This document shows positions 40,701-47,010 of a stretch of 64,000 bases of DNA, one piece after another. Every line of letters starts with the position of its first letter. The stretch's first letter is position 1. The translations under genes were made by a program, and so were the position numbers. The notes below the pieces were generated by a model. The model was not told the DNA's origin and did no database searches. It saw nothing but the letters and a program-made list of their open reading frames with translations. The DNA is from Acridotheres tristis (Eukaryota; Chordata; Aves; Passeriformes; Sturnidae): NCBI GenBank assembly GCA_037013685.1, contig CM072887.1, forward strand, positions 38,367,154 to 38,431,153. Direction: 5' to 3'.

Positions 40701-43661
40701 GAAAATTAGAAAGCAGCTTAGAAAAAGACTTGTGTCAAGCTAACTTGTTTTTAAATTACCATTTAATCACAACCACAGTAAGGAAACATGGAAATTGTTG
40801 AACTCTCCCATACGTAGGTAGTATGTGTTCAGTAATTGTTACCATAGTATTCAGTTTTAAATTGTTCTTTAGGAGTCTCAATCTATAGCTAAGCTCTGAA
40901 GTTGCTCAGACTGCTATGAACTCCTCTTAAAAATTAAGTTTTTTCCCTGAAACAAATGAATTCCTACTGCAAACCAACTCCCCCATCATTTTTAGGTTGC
41001 ATTTTGTTGTCAATCATCTGTTAAAACAGTAATCATTAAAATGCTCACGCTTTTCAATCATCTGAAAGAACATTTTAAGCAAATGCCTATATCTTAGAGT
41101 ACTTAAAACATGAGTACTGTCTCAATAAATTTTATGAAATAAACTTCTGTCTCCATGTCTATGTGAACATTGCTGTCCTTGTATAAAAAGGCAGAAATAT
41201 TTTTGGACATAAAGAGAACTCTGCAGGATTCTATTAAATTATTTTGAACGCAATAAATCCTAACCACAGAGATTACAGTGTTTACACAATCATAAACATG
41301 CATGAACCACAACCACAGAGATTGGTAACATTCCTCTCTCTATGAACTAACAAGCTAGCCATCAAGCACTGGTCTTGAAGTTTGCTTAACTTAACAGAGA
41401 GTAGATGGAAAAAATCAAAGTTATGCTCACGATGCACAATGAAAGGAAACATACACTGTGAATATCCAGACTGTTGGTTGTCCCCCACTTCCTCCATCAT
41501 GTCTTTGTGATCACTTCTATAAAAGAAACCGTGTTGTATTAGTTAAGAATATGCCTTCACAAACTTATCTTACAAATCCCATTTTAGAATTAAGTTAAAA
41601 GCTCTCACCTTTCTTTTGCATCAAGAAATGCCTTTGCAAACGGATTGTATTTAATTTTTAAAGCTGTGATCTAAAAACAACAACAAATATCTTTATTCAC
41701 ATGTATCACCATTCATTATCACATTGGTATTAGGATTTGAATTGAGACTATCCACTGAAGTTTGTAAAATCACAGATCTTTGAAGAAATAAAAGTAAGCC
41801 CATAATATCAACTGATGGGCACGAATTAGACAGCTCCTTAAGGTCTGACGTATTATCAAAGCACTAGGAGTTAGTCTCTCTACCAAATTTTAAAAGACTG
41901 AATTGCCTGAGTTCATTGATCATCCAAGGAAGAAACACGTAAGAAAGGCAGTAAGCTAAGTAGTTATAAAAATCTTCACATTTCAAGCCAGAGCAGATTG
42001 GACATCAAAGAAATCTCTGAAAACTTGGTAACTGCAACTTCATTCAGCACAGATATGCATTTGGGCTAACAGAAAAAGGGTTGCTCCAAAAATGGCACTT
42101 TCAATCACTGCATTTGTAAAAAATACAATTGTATTTTTTACCACAGTTGTTTGCCCCTCAGAGTCTTTTAAAAATTACTCCCTCCTATAACGAATCTGCA
42201 GTACATATTGAGACGAAGAGTGGTCAGAACTTTGCTCTATAACTCATTCATTCATAGGGCTTTTACATACATTAATTTCATCTTTTATATTGAGCTTCAA
42301 ACAAAAGCATAGGAAGCACTAAAACATGCGAAAGGAGCTCCATTATTTTGCTCTGTAACATGCACACTTTGCTACTTGAAACATCCCGGTAGTGGCATCC
42401 TCTCTTCCCCGCTGTGCATACCTCCTCGTTCTGGTAGGCTGTCACAGCTATAAACTGGGTTTCTGGGAAGGAATGGCTGGTGATCATCCGCTGCGGGCCA
42501 CCCACCCGCACTATATGAATCCGTGGCTCGTACTTGTGCAGGGAGTTCAGCATGATCTGTGAACAAATACAGCAGGTGAGCAGCGACAGAGCAGTGACAG
42601 ATGCTGCCAGGCACAAAGGACACTCAGGTTTAAGTATTCATCTTTCCATCAGAGGTGGAAAAGGCAGTAAGTACGAATAAAGCCTAAAGCTGAAGCTGTG
42701 AGACAAAGAAAAGCACTGAGGACAGACACCATAACTTTCTGCACAGTTATCCTCATCCTGTTACTTGACAAGGCACTCGCAGAGTCCCAAATGCATCAAT
42801 GATAACTCAGCTAGAAAGATCCATCTACCGCACCACTGACATCAGCAGATATTCAGACCAGAAAGAGATTTTCAAAAAAGACAAAGTGATAACACATCAA
42901 GGCACCCATCCTCTGCGGAAAGAATAGCTCTCCCGAATGAATGAACTGGGGGCGGCAGGGAGAAGCGCGACCCATCCCAGCACGCTCGGTAAGGGAAGTA
43001 TGAAAGTGAGCAGTAAGGAGAGAGCGAGCCCGACAGGTCCCGGTGCCGGTGTTTACCTGCCCGCCGCCGTTGAGCTTGTTGGTGAGTTTGACTTTGCTGA
43101 AGGAGACGGGCGCCTTCATCCAGTGCGCGCCGAAGTTGGGCGAGTCGGGGTGGATGTAGACGCAGCTGGGCGCCTGCGGCTCCGGCTTCCCGCCCGGCAC
43201 CCACTCCCCGTTCACGTACTTCCAGCGGTGCCCGTCGGCCGCCACGAAGTCCAGCAGGAAGGAGTACATGGCGTTGGGGTCCAGCCCCGACACGCTCACC
43301 TTCAGCACCGGGAACATCCTCCTGCGGGGCGACACGGAGGCGCGAGGCACGGCGGCGGGCAGCCGCGACCCCTGGGCCGGCCGCCGGGACCCCCGAACCC
43401 CCGCGGGCGGAACCGGGCTCGGGAGGCGGCGGGGGTCGGCGGGGCCCCTCCCTACCTGCCGTTCTTGGTGACGATCATCTCGTTGGTGAGCTCCTTGAAG
43501 CGCAGCCACAGGTCGCTGTCCTCCAGCGCCACGCGCAGCTCCCGCTCCGTGGGGTCCCCCTTCTCGCTGCCCGCCTGCAGCTCGCTCTCCACGGCGCTCA
43601 GCAGGTGATCCACGCGGTACTGAGGGGGCTTGCCCGCGCCCTCCGCGCCGGGGGAGCTCAT
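37449..43661 (-). CDS. TBXT: Brachyury T-box transcription factor (spliced, 8 coding exons)
   Basis: TBXT is the founding T-box transcription factor. It binds TCACACCT-type half-sites in the nucleus and specifies posterior mesoderm and notochord. Coding exons on the minus strand are 43456-43661, 43057-43321, 42422-42556, 41609-41670, 41455-41516, 40361-40537, 39006-39135 and 37449-37716. They total 1305 bases, encoding 434 residues plus TAA, close to the known vertebrate length of about 433 to 435. All seven introns are GT...AG and phases join without a break. The T-box spans about residues 41-223; landmarks are [60 protein letters not shown]. The start ATG has A at -3 and gives the canonical MSSPG N-terminus. 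The C-terminal half is the Ser/Pro/Tyr-rich regulatory region ending in TSPSM. No frameshift or premature stop was seen. Two acceptors (exons 6 and 7) are ambiguous by one codon each. Confidence 0.97.
37717..39005 (-). other. TBXT intron 7 (1289 bases)
   Basis: A GT...AG intron (gtagga ... ctttccctcttcag). It is AT-rich, with no exon or recognised repeat inside. Confidence 0.85.
39006..39135 (-). CDS. TBXT: TBXT exon 7, regulatory domain
   Basis: Encodes residues 304-345 with split codons at both ends. Readable landmarks are [20 protein letters not shown] and [14 protein letters not shown]. The acceptor is a NAGNAG (tctcagcag): the downstream AG gives Pro-Thr-Tyr-Ala-Asp at the junction, the upstream one (exon start 39138) inserts one Ala to give Pro-Thr-Ala-Tyr. 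The donor is CCAG|gtagga. The [17 protein letters not shown] core is highly conserved in vertebrate Brachyury. Confidence 0.93.
39136..40360 (-). other. TBXT intron 6 (1225 bases)
   Basis: A GT...AG intron (gtgagt ... tctcagcag). It contains an LTR-like stretch near 39375-39770 and a T-box half-site TCACACCT at 39306-39313. In hominoids the orthologous intron received the Alu linked to exon skipping and tail loss; no pairing element is obvious here. Confidence 0.85.
39375..39770 (+). mobile_element. Possible solo LTR in TBXT intron 6 (weak)
   Basis: The stretch begins TGTGAAGGGCCTGTGG and ends near GAGTACCA, so it has the TG...CA form. It is GC-richer than the rest of the intron and holds a TATA-like GCTATAAAGGG at about 39677, roughly 90 bases before the end, which would be an LTR promoter layout. 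No poly(A) signal was seen after the TATA, and the flanking five bases do not match, so a target duplication is not supported. It could equally be unique intron sequence. Confidence 0.25.
40361..40537 (-). CDS. TBXT: TBXT exon 6, regulatory domain
   Basis: Encodes residues 245-302 with a split codon at each end. Readable landmarks are [38 protein letters not shown] and [13 protein letters not shown]. At 177 bases and with phase 1 at both ends it is a symmetric cassette, so skipping it keeps the frame. Two AGs stand in tandem at the acceptor (cagtag). Use of the first gives Gln-Leu-Gly-Ser-Trp at the junction; use of the second (exon start 40534) gives Gln-Cys-Ser-Trp. I prefer the first. The donor is CCAA|gtgagt. 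Confidence 0.93.
40538..41454 (-). other. TBXT intron 5 (917 bases)
   Basis: A GT...AG intron (gtatgt ... gctcccccacag), AT-rich, in which no mobile element was recognised. Confidence 0.85.
41455..41516 (-). CDS. TBXT: TBXT exon 5
   Basis: A 62-base exon that completes Arg223 and encodes residues 224-243 ([20 protein letters not shown]), leaving one base for the next codon. The acceptor is cttttatag and the donor CAGT|gtatgt. The segment links the T-box to the regulatory C-terminal half, and its length matches the family. Confidence 0.95.
41609..41670 (-). CDS. TBXT: TBXT exon 4, T-box C-terminal helix
   Basis: A 62-base exon encoding residues 203-222 and two bases of Arg223 ([20 protein letters not shown]). 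This is the C-terminal helix of the T-box that packs into the DNA minor groove (NPFAKAF). The acceptor is gtttttag and the donor AAAG|gtgaga. It is followed by a 92-base intron (41517-41608). Confidence 0.97.
41671..42421 (-). other. TBXT intron 3 (751 bases)
   Basis: A GT...AG intron (gtatgc ... tgtttttag), AT-rich and without a recognised repeat element. It contains a 26-base perfect palindrome at 42116-42141, described in the findings. Confidence 0.9.
42422..42556 (-). CDS. TBXT: TBXT exon 3, T-box
   Basis: Encodes residues 158-202 (45 codons, phase 0 at both ends), from [18 protein letters not shown] to VTAYQNEE. The acceptor is gttcacag and the donor GAG|gtatgc. Residue 177, in VGGPQR, is Gly; this is the position of the known human Gly177Asp polymorphism, and the numbering agrees with the human protein. 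The segment carries conserved T-box contacts around HKYEPR and TAYQNE. Confidence 0.97.
42557..43056 (-). other. TBXT intron 2 (500 bases)
   Basis: A GT...AG intron between phase-0 exons. It starts gtaaac in the CpG island and ends tttgttcacag. It contains no other exon or recognised repeat. Confidence 0.9.
43057..43321 (-). CDS. TBXT: TBXT exon 2, T-box core
   Basis: Completes Arg69 and encodes residues 70-157, from [20 protein letters not shown] through [11 protein letters not shown]. It contains much of the T-box DNA-binding and dimer surface, including the [12 protein letters not shown] signature. Acceptor ccccgcag is at 43322 and donor CAG|gtaaac at 43056. Gly99 in AADGHRW differs from the Asn I recall in mammals; this comparison is from memory. 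The exon is read straight through into intron 2 by a longer open frame, which is an artefact. Confidence 0.97.
43456..43661 (-). CDS. TBXT: TBXT exon 1 (coding part)
   Basis: Encodes residues 1 to 68 and two bases of Arg69. It has the MSSPG start, the [17 protein letters not shown] segment conserved in Brachyury proteins, and the first strand of the T-box ([19 protein letters not shown]). The donor is AG|gtaggg at 43455. The exon is very GC- and CpG-rich because it lies in the promoter island. Intron 1, 43322-43455, is only 134 bases long. Confidence 0.97.
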
Positions 43662-43740
43662 CCTGGCCCCGCGGGGCAGTTCCCTGGCACGGCACTGGCA
43701 CTGGCACTGGCACTGGCACGGCGCCGGGCCCGGCCGCCTC
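43662..43740 (-). other. TBXT: TBXT 5' UTR with hexamer repeat
   Basis: The stretch lies between the inferred transcription start and the ATG. It includes 4.8 copies of a GGCACT unit (plus strand 43691-43719), read as AGTGCC repeats in the mRNA. The start point near 43740 is inferred from a TATA-like element, so the UTR length of about 80 bases is uncertain. Confidence 0.6.
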
Positions 43741-43766
43741 CGCGCGCCCTGAGCGGCCGGGCCGCT

Positions 43767-43772
43767 GTTATA
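43767..43772 (-). promoter_or_regulatory. TATA-like element of the TBXT promoter
   Basis: TATAAC on the minus strand (in GGCTATAACAGC), about 105 bases before the ATG. It would place the transcription start near 43740. A caudal-like TTTATGG motif (minus strand, 43778-43784) lies immediately upstream. The TATA match is imperfect, and CpG-island promoters often start at several points. Confidence 0.45.
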
Positions 43773-43794
43773 GCCCGCCATAAACGGGCCGCGG

Positions 43795-43874
43795 TGACAT
43801 CACCGCCGCGGCGGGGGGGCCCCGCTGATTGGCGGGCGGCGCCTTTGATGGGCGCGCGCGGCGCTGCCCATTGG
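43795..43874 (-). promoter_or_regulatory. TBXT proximal promoter: CRE-like and CCAAT motifs
   Basis: A CRE/AP-1-like TGACATCA sits at 43795-43802. Two ATTGG pentamers at 43828-43832 and 43870-43874 are CCAAT boxes on the gene strand, about 60 and 100 bases upstream of the TATA-like element, a normal NF-Y position. A Tcf/Lef motif lies between them (43843-43849). All are direct sequence matches; function is inferred. Confidence 0.55.
43843..43849 (+). promoter_or_regulatory. Tcf/Lef motif
   Basis: CTTTGAT followed by G, a good Tcf/Lef core, about 180 bases upstream of the ATG. Brachyury is an established direct Wnt/beta-catenin target through promoter Tcf sites in mouse, so the placement is meaningful. 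Confidence 0.55.
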
Positions 43875-43986
43875 CCGCCCGCGGCCATATCAGAACGGTG
43901 CCCGCGGGAGCCTGTGATGTTAATTGCAGCCCGCGGGATTAAACGCGGCTATTTTATGTAAATCTGCCCCCAAATGTTTGCACCTC

Positions 43987-43994
43987 TATCAAAG
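43987..43994 (-). promoter_or_regulatory. Tcf/Lef motif
   Basis: TATCAAAG on the plus strand is CTTTGATA on the gene strand, a full Tcf/Lef consensus, 138 bases further from the gene than the first and in opposite orientation. A paired-homeodomain-type GGATTA (43937-43942) and a caudal-like TTTTATG (43953-43959) lie between the two. Confidence 0.55.
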
Positions 43995-44479
43995 CCGCCG
44001 GGGCCGGGGCTCCGGCAGCCGCGGAGGAAATGGCCCATCTCGGCAACAGCCTCACAACCGGCCAGCGCGGCACCCTCCCGCCTCCCGGCGCAGCGAGACC
44101 CCCGGTCCGCTTCCAGGCGGGGAGATCTGGACGGGAGGCGCTCCCGCCGCGGATTCATCTTTTGGGGAAAAAACGGGAAGTCCTCTTCTCCAGGTGGCCG
44201 CAAGCTGACAGCAGCACCCAGCCCCGCACGCCCCTGCCCCCTTGTCAGAAACTTCTGCTGCAGGGAAGGGCGCGGCTGGCAGCCACAAACCTTGCGGGAA
44301 AAAACAGCCAGAGAGCTGGAACCGCGCTGTCCAGCGGCTGGTCACAGACCTGGCACTGTGCACGGGCACTCCCCGCTTTTAGCGAGCCCATGAGCTCGCC
44401 CGTGAGAAAAGTGGCCGAGTTTGCCCCATAGCACCAGCACGGGCAGTGCCTTCCCAGCCGGGATGCTCGACTGGTTTCG

Positions 44480-44577
44480 AGCCATCCCACCTAAATATAT
44501 TTTTTTTTAAATCTGAAAATTAGATCGATAGCCATGCCACCTAAACAAAAACATACTTCTGAAAAACAGATCGATAG
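44480..44577. repeat. Two-copy imperfect tandem repeat with ATCGAT cores
   Basis: AGCCATNCCACCTAAA occurs at 44480 and 44530, and TCTGAAAA followed by AGATCGATAG occurs at 44512 and 44558. The two units of about 46 to 50 bases therefore each end in GATCGATAG. The repeat lies about 750 bases upstream of the inferred TBXT start, at the edge of the CpG island. ATCGAT resembles Onecut/Cut-type binding cores. Confidence 0.75.
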
Positions 44578-45479
44578 TTAAAGGCTTTGCTTCGTGTGGG
44601 AAGGAGAAATCCCTCCCGAGTTCCTGCGGGCTAGCGGGGAGGAACTCATGGGTGAAACTTTGCAACGCAGTGAATTTATTTTGAAGTTATTCGACACAAA
44701 AACAAGGGCCGGGACGAGGGAAAAGAGGGATGCTCTGAAGCACTCCCGCCCGTCGGTGTTGTAATAGTTTGCATTCTCCGGAGCTGCGACGGTCTGTGGT
44801 GTGAGGGAAGTTTATTACCTTTCCGTGAGAATCCCTGGATAGAGGGCGAGGGGGAGAGAGGTGACAATGAGCAGGAAATAGTTCAATGGGGTCTCTTTAA
44901 ACAATAACAAGTTCTTTAAACGGGAGCAAAGGAGAGGGGAAAAGAAGCGGAGCGGTGTAAAAATCAGAGTTGTTTTCAAAACAAGCATCTCCTCTTCCCC
45001 AAACACCGCTCACCATCGCTGTCGGGATTTTTCAAATTTTAGGAGAAAGTGCCCGGGATACACTGTCAAGCTGCCTGGCAGCAGAAGGAGCTGGAAGTCA
45101 GGGCTGCCAGGGGAAGGCACGCTGAAGGTCCCTTTTGCGGGATGCAGCGATTTTGGTTTAGTAGCTGCGGCTTAGGGCTGTATTTTCATTACACAGCACC
45201 ATCAGGCTCATACACCATTCACTTAACTCCTCAGAGGTTGCTTTCTCCCTTCGATCTGGCAAGCCAAACTCCTCGAGCCATCTCTCTTGAACCACTGTGC
45301 AGAAACAGGCGGGAAAAAAGAGTTATTCCTTCAGATTAATTCTTGTTTTAAAGTTTCTTAAAGCTCTTTCTGCCTGAGCACCTACTGCCTGCTTTTTGTC
45401 CACTTCGGAAGGGGAAAGCAGCATTTGCAAATAAATTAGGGGCAAAGTTTACTAAGTTGATAGGTGGTCGCTGCTAGCC
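44578..45479. other. Upstream spacer
   Basis: No exon or repeat is recognised. CpG density is intermediate between the main island and the flank, and a few homeobox-like AT motifs are present. Confidence 0.5.
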
Positions 45480-45985
45480 ATAGTTGGAGATGATCTTTTC
45501 GCTATCAGGTGTTTATTTCACTGAAGGCGCCCGCTCTCAGCAAGCACCCACGACCTAACAAAGCCCACGGACGCTCAAACCCAGCAGGAGCACGGCACGC
45601 TGGCCCTCGGGTGGGCTGGCAGCCCCATCCTCGGGTCTGTACTTTGAAGGAGCATTCCCTACATCTCAATCCTGCAAAAGCCGAGTACCAGGAGAGGCTA
45701 ACCCCGAAGAAGGACTCGCACGGACAGCTCCCCGCTCCGTGCAGGTGACAGGGAGAGAGGGGACTTTTGGCGCCTCGCAGAAGTCCCGTCACTTTTAGGG
45801 TGCGGTGCGCGGGGAAAGGGAAAGGGGACGAGAGCAGTGGGGGTGGTGGGGGTGGTGTTGGTGGGTCCTTGTCTTGCCTCAGCTTTTCCTCAGCTCGACG
45901 CCACCTGACAATGAACGTGTTTAAGAGCCGAAAGCAGGAACAGCCGGAATTGAAAGCGGCGGAGCGGTTTCGGTGGAATATGAAC
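45480..45985. promoter_or_regulatory. Secondary CpG-rich segment
   Basis: CpG is again frequent, including CCCGCTCCGTGC, GGCGCCTCGC and GCGGCGGAGCGG. A G-rich run at 45838-45865 (two GGGGG blocks plus GGTGTTGGTGGG) could form a quadruplex-like structure. A 167-codon open frame on the minus strand has no recognised homology and is explained by composition. Confidence 0.55.
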
Positions 45986-46549
45986 CGTTCTGAAAATATA
46001 TAAATCAATATAATTAGAGACGATCTAAATCTGTATTTCTGTGATCTGAGCTTTTAAAACACCATTTAATCCTTTCAAGTGGATGCTTCAAGAAAGGACC
46101 AATCCCTCTGTAGATACATGGACTCAAGGGATGAGAAGCCCTTCGGCAGCAGACTCCTATATGGTTAATATTTTTTGCATTGATCACTCTCTTTAGTCAA
46201 AGAGAGGAAAGCTGAAGTTCAGCTTGATTTATCTCACATTTTACTTAATACTTAGCAAAAGAGTGAGCTGCTTGTCCCAGACAAATAATGTATGTTCCCA
46301 AGTTTAGCTCGTAAAAAAAAAAGTATTTCCAGCTTTAAATTTTGAAATCACCATTAAAAAGAAAAAAAGTTTCCATGAGTTTATGTATAATTTTTGGAAT
46401 GCCATAAAATAAAAATGAAAACAACCTAACAACCGCTCCAAAACAACCAACAAACCCAAACCGTGAAGTTTTCCCTCAGGTTGGATTCCTGTCGTCTTCA
46501 TTTTATTTCCTTCCCCCTCTTTCTGATCTTAATTGCACTTTGGTTCTCA
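45986..46549. other. AT-rich spacer between CpG-rich segments
   Basis: No gene is seen. The stretch is AT-rich with short A runs near 46312-46368. Confidence 0.5.
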
Positions 46550-47010
46550 GGAGAGAGGACTCCCCACTTCCACAGTCTTTTCAGCGGGAGCTGCAGTGCA
46601 TGACAGTTTACAGTCAAAAAACTTCCTCCAGCCGAACAGCTATAAAGATTCCCGATTTATAGCAATACTTTCCCTCTTGCATGGGAAGATTAGTAGCCTC
46701 CAGCTGTCACTTCGTGTTCAGAAGGCCTGTCCGTCATTCCCTCCCTCATTCCCCGGGACATCGCAAATCCCCAGACACCTTCCCAGCGGGAACCAGCCCG
46801 TCCCTGCGGTCCCAGGGTACCAGCTGCCCCTCCGCAGCTTTAACCGCCTGAGGATGCCAGTGTGTTTAAGTATTGGAGGTATTTGTTTCAATATCCTTCA
46901 GCCTGCAGTTCTGGGGGGGACCCGCGTGGTTAACACCACCTTTGGTGCCAGATCCGTGTCCCTGCTGCACCCGGGCTGGGCCAGCACCCGCTGAGCCCGG
47001 GGGTGAAGCC
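46550..47010. promoter_or_regulatory. Third CpG-rich segment upstream of TBXT
   Basis: This is GC-rich, with CCCCGGGAC, CAGCGGGAAC, CTCCGCAGC, CCCGCGTGG and CACCCGGGCTG. It holds a 153-codon plus-strand open frame with no recognisable domain. It lies about 3 kb upstream of the TBXT start and may be a regulatory island or the promoter of an unannotated non-coding transcript. No splice-linked exon was identified. Confidence 0.45.

Larger units (their letters stand above)
42940..44480. promoter_or_regulatory. CpG island over TBXT promoter, exon 1 and exon 2
   Basis: The segment is strongly GC-rich with frequent CpG, in contrast to the AT-leaning flanks. It covers exons 1 and 2, the promoter motifs and about 700 bases upstream. 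Long open frames on both strands here (up to 223 codons on the plus strand opposite exons 1 and 2) come from the low stop-codon density of GC-rich DNA and are not proposed as genes. Boundaries were judged by eye. Confidence 0.85.

Noticed and set aside
42937..43608. 223-codon plus-strand open frame opposite TBXT exons 1 and 2
   Set aside because: It is the antisense shadow of coding exons in a GC-rich island where stop codons are rare. It crosses the TBXT intron 1 splice sites and shows no domain.
42853..43719. 288-codon minus-strand open frame through TBXT exon 2
   Set aside because: It contains exon 2 but reads in the wrong frame through exon 1 and runs on into intron 2. The correct frame is recovered only by splicing.
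45505..46008. 167-codon minus-strand open frame in a CpG-rich segment
   Set aside because: It has no homology that I recognise and a poly-Pro run from a simple repeat. It is consistent with stop-poor GC-rich DNA.
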